From Sophora flavescens (taxonomy: Eukaryota; Streptophyta; Magnoliopsida; Fabales; Fabaceae): a DNA stretch of 64,000 nucleotides. Below the pieces are notes generated by a model that searched no databases, was not told the origin of the DNA, and worked only from the letters and a program-made list of their open reading frames with translations. The translations under genes were made by a program, and so were the position numbers. Positions 34,168 through 45,200 of the stretch are shown here, in pieces. Every line of letters starts with the position of its first letter. Position 1 is the first letter of the stretch. The stretch is taken from positions 133,035,104 to 133,099,103 of the forward strand of contig CM061062.1 of NCBI GenBank assembly GCA_030762895.1, read 5' to 3'.

Positions 34168-35148
34168 TCAACCGGGGTCGGCTGGGCGTAGATGTGCAGG
34201 CACACTTTTCTTCCAAGGAGCTCCTTCAAATAGCCGTTTCTGCTCATACGGCCAATAATGCTTCCGCTTCGCTCTTTTTTCTCGGAGCTTCCTAGCCTTC
34301 CTTCCTTCCGGCGGAAGTTTTGTTTCAATATGGACAGCAACTCCACTTCCATCACTGCTGGGTGCATCATTAGCCATGCATACCTTCGGAGTTGCTTCCA
34401 TGTTCAGTTCTTCTTTTACCACTGGAGACGTTGTATCAATTCTGCACACATGGCTCTCAAAAGGAAGGTTGTTATCAGAGTTAGTCAATTGAAAATCGAT
34501 CCTACCTTCCTCTACCGATTTAGAGAACTTCCCATTCCTTACGTCTATTTCTGCTCCAGCAGTTGCCAAGAATGGCCTTCCTAAAATAATGGGGAATTCA
34601 GAATTCCCTTTCATGTCTAATACCAGGAAGTCGGCAGGGATGAAGAATTTCCCTACCTTCACAGGGACATTCTCTAGTATGCCTAGAGGAGTCCTAGTTG
34701 AGCCGTCCGCAAATTGTAAGGAAAATTTGAACGGTCTCAACTCTTTACTTTCCAACCTTTCCATGATAGTAAGGGGCATCAAGCTCGCACTAGCCCCTAA
34801 GTCACATAAGGCTTGGTCAATGTGCACTTGTTCAATTGAGCAAGCGATGGAGAAACTACCTGGGTCTTTCAGTTTAGTAGGCATTTTAGTCTCTACATCT
34901 ACTTGCTTTTTCCTAACCAACCTTTGTGGGAAAGGTATCGGGGGTTGGTACGGTGGTGGAGGGACATATTTCGGTTCTGGCTCCTCTTTTTCGCTTGTGT
35001 CCTCCTCCGGGTCCACGTCCATTTCAGCTACCCCCACCCCAAGCTTATCATCCCTCAAGTGTATGACATTGCAATGCTCATTGGGATTTGCTTCGGGTTG
35101 CCCGGAATGCACCCTTAGGTCTCGAGTACGTGTTGGCTTGTTGGGCAA
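34168..35148 (-). pseudogene. E3 aspartic protease with linker, internally deleted
   Basis: A 326-codon frame. NVIHLRDDK and a P/E-rich linker (about residues 30-75) lead to FPQRLVRKK, then directly to MPTKLKDPGSFSIACS. The protease has ALCDLGASASLMP (about 113-125), FIPADFLVLD and IILGRPFLATAGAEIDV. In E1 about 70 residues, including LHINVPLVEAL, separate the two linker segments, so E3 shows an in-frame deletion near 34890-34910. The frame is cut from gag by a frameshift near 35105. The tail is basic (REKRAKRKHYWPYEQKRLF) and replaces RT. Confidence 0.85.
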
Positions 35149-36493
35149 TCTGGGTTTCTAGCATCTTGTTATGAGTTGCTAAGTTGTCTACCTTAGATGC
35201 TAGATCCTTTATTGCCTCACTCACTGCCCTTCCTTGTTGTCTAAACTCCTCATTCTGTTTTGTCTGAGTTTCGACAAAACTTTCAAATAAAGTCTCGAGT
35301 TTAGATCTTTGTACCTGAGGGTACCCCGGTGTGGTTCTATTATTACCTTGACCTTCTTGGAACTCATGGTTGAGCGTGTTGCTGTAGTTGCCGTAGGAGA
35401 GGTAAGGGTTGTTCCTTCTTTGGTTGTAGGGATTTGGGGGAGCATAGTTGGGCAGCTTCGGGTTCGTATCATAGTAGTTGTTACAAGAGTTCACTTGTTC
35501 ACCCGGCCGCTTAGGATCCATGTGGGCATCCCATCATGTCATGTCCCCGCATTCCACAAATCTCACAAACAAGGTTAGTAGCACCTAATGCACTCACATT
35601 AGCTCTTTCAAGCCGATCAAAACGTTTATTAAGTGAGTCTATCTTTGACATAATAAGATCTGTGCTATTTACCTCAAACTTACCCCAGAAATCTTGTTCG
35701 GGTTATTACCTCTTTCGGATCCCCATTGGTGGTAGTTGGTGGCGACATTCTCAATGATGTTGAATGCCTCGGGGAGAGGCCTATTCATAAACGCTCCACC
35801 GGCTGCAGAATCTAGTGACACCTTCGAAGAGTAGTCTAATCCGTTATAGAAGGTGTGCACTATTAACCACCTCTCGAGTCCGTGATGTGGGCACGACTCC
35901 AACAGTCCCTTGTATCGATCCCAAGCTTCCGATAATGATTCTCCGTCTTTCTGGAAGAAGCCGGTGATCTGGGTTCTTATGTAGGCCGTCTTGGATGGAG
36001 GGAAGAATTTCTCCAAGAACGTCTGCTCCAATTGGTCCCAAGTGGTCAAAGTGTTAGCGGGGATTTGCTTAAGCCAGGCCTTCGCCTTTCCAGTGAGAGA
36101 TGAGGGGAACAGTCTCAAACGTACAACATCGACTGAGGCTCCATTAATCCTGATTGCGTCAGTGAACTCTAAGAATGTTTCTATATGATCGGTCGGGTCC
36201 TCCGAAGGCAATCCTCCGAATTGATGTTGCCTAATCATGTTGATTAGCATAGGTGGTATGGTATAGTTTTTCGCCTCAATCTCTGGCCTTGCAATCCCAG
36301 TTCGCAAGCCTCTCGCATTTGGGGCTGCGTAGTCCTTCAAAGGTCTTGTATCCGGTTGATTCGCCATGAGTGGAACGGGACTCAACCTTTCTCCCTCTCT
36401 TTGTAGTCTTCTACGTCGGTGGAAGGTCCTCTCGATCTCCGGATCAATCTCACTAAGGCTCCCAAGACTTAGAGATCTTTGCATATAACACAC
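35078..36493 (-). pseudogene. E3 gag, two frameshifts
   Basis: The first frame (35669-36493) has a basic N-terminus and the gag core: KAKAWLKQIPANTLTTWDQL, FQKDGESLSEAWDRYKGLL, ESCPHHG, HTFYNGL. A shift near 35679 leads into the second frame, which carries a zinc knuckle CEICGMRGHDMMGC near 35530-35575, then an N/P/Y-rich stretch, then a coiled coil (FVETQTKQNEEFRQQGRAVS ... IAQQANTYSRPKG). A second shift near 35105 separates it from protease. The MANQPDTRP methionine (ATG at about 36366) is the more typical gag start. Confidence 0.85.
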
Positions 36494-36662
36494 AGAGAGA
36501 TGGATACAATAGAAGGAAAAGAATGTTTTTGAATTTTTTTTTTATTTTTTTTTATATTTCAGAAATAAAAATCAAACAAAAAGAAAAGGTCCAGAAAAAA
36601 TCAATTCAAAATTTGAATTGAGATTCGAAAAGGCACAGTCCCCGGCAACGGCGCCAAAAACT
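36494..36662 (-). other. E3 leader with tRNA-Asp primer-binding site
   Basis: The minus strand of 36639-36656 reads TGGCGCCGTTGCCGGGGA, an exact match to the tRNA-Asp site, 6 bp from the LTR. The rest of the leader is A/T homopolymer-rich. Confidence 0.93.
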
Positions 36663-38268
36663 TGATGTCGCGCGCGGACGCACGCGCGTTGCGATTCCGG
36701 CAAGTGTACCGGATCGTCGCCAAGTAATAAAAGATATCGAACCCACAGAGACTGTGTTCCCGAATCGCAATCGGTTTTCGAATCGATTAGATCTGGACTT
36801 TGTAAAAAGGATTTTTATATATTTGAAATGGTTTTTGAATTTGAAAGATAGATGAGCAGAGAACAATTAAAACAGAAAACAAATGTTTTTGGGGTTTTGA
36901 TCTAAACGGATTCCTAGGGATTTGGGTTACCTTTGAGGCTGTTTATGTTGCTAATCTGATTTACCTTTGTTGATTACCGAGATTGCCTTGAAGGCGAGTT
37001 TATCCTCTGATAGCTTAAGCTCCCTCTCGGGTTACAAAAGCCGTGCCCAATTGACCCGACCCCTACTCTCGTGGTAGTCGATCCCAGATTGGACCCTTTG
37101 CGTTCCGTGACAACTCGTTGCTCCTCGAGGGACGGCTTCTAACTCTCGTGATTTCAGTCCCAAGTCTGACTTCTATAGGTCCGACACCCAAGTTCACCGC
37201 TAGGTTCCTCCTTGGAATGTCTCGGTCATGCAAATAACCTAAGTTCACCGCTAGGTTCCTCCTTGGATCATTCACATCTCACAAACTAGTGGCTCTGGGG
37301 CTTTACGAGTGAATCACCCTAGAAATCCTAAGTTCACTGCTAGGTTCCTCCTTAGAACGTCTATGTCACGTAAATAAACGGTTCTTTGAAATTTATGAGT
37401 GAATAACACACTAGAAATCAGATCTAAAACAATTATAAATCAACAATGGTTTCAACATCAAATTAACATCATTTACAAACTTGCCTCTAGGCAGAGCCCT
37501 AGTCCCTAGAAACTAAGCTACTACTCCAGTCTTGCCATGGAGATGACAAGCTGGGTTGACAACATAATAAAAATCAGAAAAGAGAAGAGAGGAGAAGAGG
37601 AGAAGAGATCCTAAATCTATGCCTAGAGTAGTAGCCCCAAAGGTCTGATGTTTTCTGCCTCTGCCTGGTCCCTTATTTATAGAATTGGGCAGTTAGAGTC
37701 CTAATCCAACTCAAATTAGATCCAGTGTTACTTAGCGAGCCAAGTAATACGCGTCACGGCCGTGATGGCTATCACGGCCTGGCCGTGACGGATTCTGCCT
37801 TGAAAATTCTTCACTGGTTGGTCTGTCATGGCCGTGATGCTCATCACGGCCTGGCCGTGACGGTCATCACGGCCGTGATGGCCATCATGGCCTGGCCCTG
37901 ACAGCTTCTGACTTGTGGTGGTTTTGGGTCACGGCCGTGATGGCTATCACGGCCAGGCCGTGACAGACTCTGACTTCAGCCTTTCTTCTTTTTCAGTTTT
38001 GCTCGATCATGGCCTTGATGGGCATCACGGCTAGGCCGTGATGGGCTCTGTTTGGCTCATTTTCTTCAGTTTTAAAGCTCCATCTTCATCCAAACTTCAT
38101 CATAGTTGATCTTGAGCAATTTACCCTTGATATCTGCAAAACAACACACGAAAACCGCCTTACCCGTTCCAAAGGAAAATTAACCTAAAATCTAATAAAA
38201 ATATGCCTAAACTACATGAAAATGCATGCAAAATGATGGACAAAGATGAGGTGGAATCACACTCATCA
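36663..38268 (-). repeat. 5' LTR of E3
   Basis: 1606 bp with ends TGATG/CATCA. It drives E3 on the minus strand, with TATA at 37673-37681. The motif AAGTTCACCGCTAGGTTCCT recurs three times near 37190-37350 (and 31270-31440), an internal short repeat in the R/U5 part. Confidence 0.93.
37754..38042. repeat. Paired-palindrome array in the E3 5' LTR
   Basis: Counterpart of 31837-32130. Here the palindromes are cleaner (for example GTCACGGCCGTGAT, where the 3' LTR has a CC-to-TA change). Confidence 0.85.
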
Positions 38269-38869
38269 AATATCTTTAGGAAATCCCCTCTTACCTTAAG
38301 AAGGTAAGAGAATGCAAGAAAATAAACAGTTTCACGGACGTTCTTCAAGGTTGGTTAGGATGCAAGTCTAGGTTTCAAGACACGAGGTTCAAAGGATTAG
38401 AACTCAATCGAGAACTTAGGGCTAGAAGTTTCCAAGCACATGCAACTTAGGGATTTATGATCCTTAAGTGCTAGGAGTTTAAAACATGATTACTTTAAAC
38501 AAAGTTTGAACAAAAATCCCACCAAGTTACACTTGATGGAGATTCGGCCTTGACCAATAAAATAGGCTAAGAACATTTAAAATTTCCAATCTCTTTGGTT
38601 TAGCATCCATTAATAGTAAGGAGCTCAAAACCATGATCACTTTGGAAAATGAAAAACGAAACACCCTAGGTCCATAACCTTTAAGATTCGGCCATCCTTG
38701 GGTTTTTATGATAAAAATCTTTAAATTCTTCCAATCTCTTAGACCTTTTAGCATCCAATAACTTATGGAGCTCAAGTCTATGATCATCTTGAAAGCAACA
38801 TAGGATTTTAAATAACAAAGCTCATAAGCACATAAGGTAAGAACAACATAGGCTTATAAATAATTAAAG

Positions 38870-39056
38870 TATAATGACATAAGTAAATGAATCATAAATG
38901 ACATAAACATAAATGACATAAAGTAAATGACATAATTTAAATGACATAAAGTAAATGACATAAAGTAAATGGCATAAATATAAATGACATAAAAGTAAAT
39001 GACATAATGTAAATGACATAAATATAAATGGCATGAAAGTAAATGACATAAAAGTA
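38870..39056. repeat. AAATGACATAA minisatellite in the E2 3' LTR
   Basis: About 15 units of 10-13 bp resembling TAAATGACATAAAG. ORFs on the minus strand here (Y-V-I-Y-F-M-S-F type) are translations of the repeat. The E2 5' LTR has fewer units. Confidence 0.9.
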
Positions 39057-40206
39057 GAGTAAAAATCTTTAAACTTTCCAATCACTTTAGACATAGCATC
39101 CTTTAACATAAAGGAGCCTTGGTCCATGATCATTTTGGGAAAACAAATCTTTAAATACAAACTCATACTTGTAAAAGTTGAAACAAGATCCATCTAAACC
39201 ATATGCATGGTTCGGCCTCATTAGAAAGTAGAGGTTAGGAAACTTTGTTTTACACAACCTTTTAGTATGTTAAACTGCAAGTAAATACAAGACCATAGAA
39301 ATTAGTTTCAACTCAAAAGGAGTTTTCTACCATTTTTGAGAGATTTTTGAAGATAAAAGCTCATATATGACATAAAGAAGAAACTTTAGAAAAAGATGAA
39401 GTTTTTAAAGAAAATAATACATGAGAGTATTGCCCTAAACAAGAGGAACAACTTTGATGAAGAAAACTTAGTGAAAAGAAGAAGAAAAACTAAAGCTTTG
39501 GAAGCTTGAAGTTAAGAAAAAGATGAAAACTTAAGGGTTTTAATGGAGTAGGAGAAAGGAAAGTGATGAAGTGAAGTTGATGAGTGATATTTATAGAGTA
39601 AGATGGAGGGGGGACACGGTTTTGGAGAGGAAGAAGAAAAGAAAGAAGAAGAAAGAAGGTGGTTGCTTGTAGAGAGGTTAAAGAGTTAAGGTGATGTAAT
39701 GTGATTGGAGAGAGAAAGATGAAAAGTAAGATTTTGGAATAAGTAAGGATTTACTTTTTCCTAGGTGTGTCATAAGCATTTAATGAGGCTTCCCATCAAG
39801 CCTTTTCTCATCCTTTAGGATTCCTTTAACTGCTTAAATACGTAACCGGTTGCACATCCGATCGTATTTTCTGAAGGTTTCGTCCGGATAAAATATTATA
39901 TTTTATTCCCGGGCAACAAAATTCGAAAATTTACCAAACCCACACAAAACATCATAAAAACACTAACCGTCTCGTTCACGAATTAAAATTTTGTCTCTAG
40001 CTCAGTAAACTTGTACCGGTAGAGAAAACGCAGACCGGTTTTCGTCTAAATTTTCAATCGAAAATTTTACTGTGACTTCACACGGTAAAACAACACAAGA
40101 AAATGATTTTATTTTAAATAAAATCATCCTCTAGATTTTATCAAAAATAAATACATTAAAGCATGTATTTACTGATAAAGAAGCATACGAAAAACAGGGT
40201 GTTACA

Positions 40207-40862
40207 ACTCTACCCCTCTAAAAAGAATTTCGTCCTCGAAATTACGTAACTTGAAACTTAACATGATCTCTCACCATCCAGATCATACTATCAGAAGAAA
40301 GTGTCTAAAAGAATTTCATCGATCCAAAAGAATACAGAAACATCTAATGTATGAAGATCCTTTAGTATATTCAAGGAGGTAAAAATGCATGATCGGTACA
40401 CATTTACAATCATGAATCTTAAAAGTTTCTCCTTTCACTAGAATTTCCTGGTCAACAATTTAAAAGAACAACAGTTTGATAAGAGTTCAAACTGAATCAC
40501 TTCCACCAAAAGTAAAAGCGATTAGATTAAGTTTCATCGAGAAACTTCTTTTATAAACATACCCATCCCGTGCAACAACAAGGCAATTCATAACTCTAGG
40601 AAAAGAAAGATTGGATCCAAAGTCTAAACTGACCACAACAATTAAAAGAGAAGGGAACTGGAATAAATTTCTTAAGGAGACTTTTATTCCCAAAAGTCGT
40701 AAGAAACATACATTCACTGGAAAGACTAGTAACATAGGAGACCCTTGAGAGTCAAATACTCAAGGGCGTCAAAACGCGATTATACTTAGAATCCTATTAT
40801 AACTTAGAATTATAGACCACTGCCATAAGACCTTCAAATTGTGAAATTTTTCAACACTACTT
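40207..40862 (-). other. E2 post-gag remnant and polypurine tract
   Basis: Next to the 3' LTR, the minus strand of 40207-40225 reads CTTTTTAGAGGGGTAGAGT. It is preceded by TTTCGAGGACGAAATTC, the usual end of pol plus polypurine tract in Tekay/Del-like elements. The about 600 bp between this and the gag stop has one 82-codon frame (40487-40735) that I do not recognise. Protease, RT and integrase are gone, with a junction immediately after the gag frame. Confidence 0.7.
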
Positions 40863-42029
40863 CTATTGTAAAAGATCGTCAGATTGTGAAGCTCCAGCGC
40901 CAGTCATGGTATAGACTATTCCCTTCGCCGTGGGTCTATCAGTTCCTAAGGTGTTGACAGGCTTTTCAATCCTAGGTGCATTACAATCCTTTGAGAAGTG
41001 TCCAAATTTTCCACAATTGAAACACTTCACTCCTTTGCGTGGGCAAACATTAGCCATGTGGTCTGGGTCTCCACACTTGTAACATCTCCTAACTTGGTCT
41101 CGGTGTTGGTTTTGTTGACCTCCACTTCCCGATTCAGAATTATCAGAACGATGCTGTCGTTGATTCAGGTCATTCCCTTGTGGCCGGAAGTAAGGTTCCC
41201 TCCAATGTTGCTTCCCTTTCTGATTCTGATCTTGATAATGGTCTTTGGAACGAGTGGGTCCTGCAACAGTTTCTCTGTTGCCTCTTTCCTTCCTCATTAG
41301 TTCCACTTTTCTACACTTCTCTACTAAGGCTTGGAAATTCCGGATTTCCAATGGCATCACAGATTCCTTGATCTCGAAGCGAAGACCGTCTTCGAACCTT
41401 TCGCGTTTCCATTCCTCATTGGGGTTGTTCTGAAAAAAGCGAAAATATTTGGCAAGGGACTCAAACCTTGCCGCATATTCCCCCACTGACATGTCCCGCT
41501 GACTCAGCCTTAGGAATTCTTGCTCTTTCTCTGTCCGAGAACTCTGGGGAAAATATTTGTCCAAAAATTTGTTGCGGAATACTCCCCAAGTGATCGCCTG
41601 ATGCTCAGCTACCAGTAGTTGTCTGGTGCCTTCCCACCAGTATTCAGCATCTCCAATCAGTTGGAATGTTGCATAAGGCACCTTTGCTCCCTCTGGGGTG
41701 TGAACCAGCTCAAAGATCTTCTCTAGCTCTTGAATCCAAAGATCAGCCTTTATTGGATCCATGTCTCCATCAAACTGTGATGGATTCTGACATCGGAAAG
41801 CATCCAAATGTCTTCCCTCTGCAGCTTGTTCTGCCCTCTGTTGCTCCTGTTGGTTATGGGCAGCAGCATTAGCCGTCTGAAGAGCTATGGCAGCAGCAAC
41901 GCCAGCCAAAGCTTGGGCAGCGAAGTCCATCCCGCCGTCATAATTCGGATTCATGTTGGCACGACCGCCAATAGGACCACCTCTGTGACCACGTCCACGT
42001 CCACGTCCACCTTCTGGTGCTGGTTCCAT
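40863..42029 (-). CDS. E2 gag polyprotein
   Basis: An intact frame of about 388 residues from MEPAPEGGRGRGRG (ATG at 42027-42029). An upstream in-frame ATG would add 49 unlikely residues. An RG-rich N-terminus and an alanine/glutamine-rich segment precede the chromovirus gag core (FDGDMDPIKADLWIQELEK, AEYWWEG, FLDKYFPQSSR, FLRLSQRDMSVGEY). Two zinc knuckles follow, CYKCGDPDHMANVC and CFNCGKFGHFSKDC. It ends at QSDDLLQ, the point where the family usually runs on into protease, so the stop coincides with the deletion edge. It would form the RNA-packaging particle. Confidence 0.88.
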   Translation of the reverse strand: MEPAPEGGRGRGRGHRGGPIGGRANMNPNYDGGMDFAAQALAGVAAAIALQTANAAAHNQQEQQRAEQAAEGRHLDAFRCQNPSQFDGDMDPIKADLWIQELEKIFELVHTPEGAKVPYATFQLIGDAEYWWEGTRQLLVAEHQAITWGVFRNKFLDKYFPQSSRTEKEQEFLRLSQRDMSVGEYAARFESLAKYFRFFQNNPNEEWKRERFEDGLRFEIKESVMPLEIRNFQALVEKCRKVELMRKERGNRETVAGPTRSKDHYQDQNQKGKQHWREPYFRPQGNDLNQRQHRSDNSESGSGGQQNQHRDQVRRCYKCGDPDHMANVCPRKGVKCFNCGKFGHFSKDCNAPRIEKPVNTLGTDRPTAKGIVYTMTGAGASQSDDLLQ

Positions 42030-42194
42030 AACTGACTTGCCGAACAAATCAGTCAGGCCACAACCAGAAAATGAAACGTGTAAAAGCGTATCAACACACA
42101 TTACTTCTAAGAAGTAATCCGAATAAAACTTAATCCAGAGAAAACACAACGTCAACACAACAGACCTATTTCCCAAAGATCCCGAAAGACTCGA

Positions 42195-42212
42195 CCAGCT
42201 CTAATACCACCT
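42195..42212 (-). other. Primer-binding site of E2 (initiator tRNA-Met)
   Basis: The minus strand reads TGGTATTAGAGCTGG, three bases from the LTR. It resembles the initiator-Met site TGGTATCAGAGC with one change, as usual in chromoviruses. It sets E2's minus orientation. Confidence 0.85.
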
Positions 42213-45200
42213 TGTAACCCCCCCTTGGGGCGTTACTACGTAACCCATGCGGAAGTAAATTAAAAAGATAATTTGCTGGTTGCTTTCGGAACATTTGTTT
42301 TCTCTTAAGTCAGAAAATTGGGGCATAAAATTTTCTTCTATAAGGATAACTCTGACATCCATCATACATACATTTAAAATGTAAAGTCACGTTTGTAACA
42401 AAGTTACCATGACATACAACATTTCTCTAAGTTTCCACTTTCGGAAGAAAAGTTCAAACTACAGATGAATGTATATAACACTACATTTACCGACCTCTCT
42501 AGATATACAACCCAACTCAAAACTCCTAAGCTGGTCATTCTATCAAATATTCATTGAAGAGACCCCCAATCGGAATACTTTCCCAACCACTAACACTAGG
42601 TCTTCAATTGACTTAGAAGGACTCCTCTGCAACATCGGTACTAGAGTACCAAGGTACTACAGCAAAACCCGAAGATACCTGATATAATTGTAAGAGTGAG
42701 ATACCATCATAAGATATATCCCACAACAACCATATACATGATACATACATCACAGAATCATATAAGCAGTTAAATCATGCATATACACAATATAACAGTG
42801 TTATATCATAGGGTCTCAAGCCCGCACAGTCAATCTTTGAAAATATACATGACACTTCAATATCAGGCTCTAACTTAATCTCATGAGATATCAACACCAT
42901 TTTTCACTGGAGAAGAATTAGAGTTGGTCAATCTCTAGCCCACCGGGCAGTTGCCTCCTTACCCTCATGCATTAAGGTCTCAGGACGAGCAACGTCACAT
43001 GTGCCTCTTCATCGGTTTACATGGACAGACTCCCAGATACCATCTTTGTATCTGATATATATCAATAGCACGTCTGCTTGGGGAAATGCACATGAGAAAA
43101 TATTTTATTTAAAAGGGTTTCTTTGTGTTCATTCTTTTCACTGTCGTAGCTCAAAGCTAACGACTTATTCATCATTTCCCCATCACTTGAAACTCAAAAG
43201 CATAGGACGCATAGTCCGAATGCTCAATCACAATGCCCCTGACCGCGGCCGCAGACAAGGGTTGTGGTCGTAGAAAACAACCTTCACCTTTAACAATGTT
43301 CATCACACGCGGTTAGAATACACAGTCCAACACAACGTGATTAGGACCTAAGTCCATCACAACGAAATCGGAACGAACTGTCCTCAATTTCGAGAATTGG
43401 ACTCTCAGTCCATAACATCATAACCAGGACTCGTAGTCCCGAATTAACACTGATCCAAGATCACGTGCGCATCACTGAATACTAGAGGCGACGTCTCGCG
43501 TACTAGATTCTCTTTCTTAAGTACTTATTTTTCGTTCAGTGAAAAACAAATTCAAAACCGTATCCTCGATAACCTATCCAGGTTATCGGAAAGTTTCTAA
43601 AATATTTAGGAAAAACCTTTTCTTTGAAAATCTTTTTATAAAGCATCTTTGAAATTCTTTTATCTTTGAAATATTTCCCCCAATAGGATATTGCCAAATA
43701 ATCTTTAAAGTTTTCACTTGAAGACACATAGTTCGAAAAGGATTTTTCTCTTGTATAACAATAGTTCACCAAAACCATTTCAACATTTAAAACAAGTACT
43801 TTAAGTTTAAAGAGCTTTTGGAAAAGAACACCAATCCCTTCATCTTCAAAGCTTATTAAGGTTTTTAATCCTTATAACGGTTGAGCACAGACGCACGTCT
43901 GGCTTAGCAAACTTTCAATCAACAACAGTATATATCATCAGTTCAATGCTAATATCACAGTTGAAAGCAGTTCATCACATATATGCATTATATCATATAG
44001 AACAAGTACAGTTCAACATCAGATAATAGCATAACAGTTCAAGTACATTAGATAATCAAGTAAGCTCAATCAACACATAAATATCCAATTAAACATATAC
44101 ACACATGCATACAGTTATTGAATATCTTTAGGAAATCCCCTCTTACCTTAAGAAGGTAAGAGAATGCAAGAAAATAAACAGTTTCACGGACGTTCTTCAA
44201 GGTTGGTTAGGATGCAAGTCTAGGTTTCAAGACACAAGGTTCAAAGGATTAGAACTCAATCGAGAACTTAGGGCTATAAGTTTCCAAGCACATGCAACTT
44301 AGGGATTTATGATCCTTAAGTGCTAGGAGTTTAAAACATGATTACTTTAAACAAAGTCTGAACAAAAATCCCACCAAGTTACACTTGATGGAGATTCGAC
44401 CTTGACCAATAAGATAGGCTAGGAACATTTACAATTTCCAATCTCTTTGGTTTAGCATCCATTAATAGTAAGGAGCTCAAAACCATGATCACTTTGGAAA
44501 ATGAAAAACGAAACACCCTAGGTCCATAACCTTTAAGATTCGGCCATCCTTGGGTTTTTATGATAAAAATCTTTAAATTCTTCCAATCTCTTAGACCTTT
44601 TAGAATCCAATAACTTATGGAGCTCAAGTCTATGATCATCTTGAAAGCAACATAGGATTTTAAATAACAAAGCTCATAAGCACATAAGATAAGAACAACA
44701 TAGGCTTATAAATAATTAAAGTATAATGACATAAGTAAATGAATCATAAATGACATAAAGTAAATGACATAATGTAAATGACATAAAGTAAATGACATAA
44801 ATTAAATGGCATAAATATAAATGACATAAAAGTAAATGACATAATGTAAATGACATAAATATAAATGGCATGAAAGTAAATGACATAAAAGTAGAGTAAA
44901 AATCTTTAAACTTTCCAATCACTTTAGACATATAATCCTTTAACATAAAGGAGCCTTGGTCCATGATCATTTTGGGAAAACAAATCTTTAAATACAAACT
45001 CATACTTGTAAAAGTTGAAACAAGATCCATCTAAACCATATGCATGGTTCGGCCTCATTAGAAAGTAGAGGTTAGGAAACATTGTTTTACACAACTTTTT
45101 AGTATGTTAAACTACAAGTAAATACAAGACCATAGAAATTGGTTTCAACTCAAAAGGAGTTTTCTACCATTTTTGAGAGATTTTTGAAGATAAAAGCTCA

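Larger units (their letters stand above)
30747..38268 (-). mobile_element. E3: Athila-like gag-protease element, non-autonomous
   Basis: Starts TGATG and ends CATCA, flanked by AATAT at 30742-30746 and 38269-38273. It reads on the minus strand: 5' LTR 36663-38268, tRNA-Asp primer site, gag, protease, stem-loop, palindrome array, polypurine tract, 3' LTR 30747-32356. No RT, RNase H or integrase is present in the 7.5 kb. It is the innermost and so the youngest element on this branch of the nest. Confidence 0.93.
28823..40206 (-). repeat. 3' LTR of E2, interrupted by E3
   Basis: Pieces 28823-30746 and 38274-40206 match 42213-46042 almost base for base. A run of 15 C at 28830-28844 contrasts with 7 C in the 5' LTR. 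The upstream piece in transcription order (38274-40206) holds the TATA-like TATAAATAT (reverse of 39587-39595) and the AAATGACATAA repeats. Confidence 0.93.

Noticed and set aside
34589..35161. 190-codon + strand ORF and overlapping shorter frames
   Set aside because: Shadow of the E3 protease frame, which lies on the minus strand with DLGAS and ILGRPF motifs.
38854..39193. Two overlapping minus-strand ORFs rich in Y, V, I, F, M and S
   Set aside because: They translate the AAATGACATAA minisatellite. The same happens at 44716-45030.
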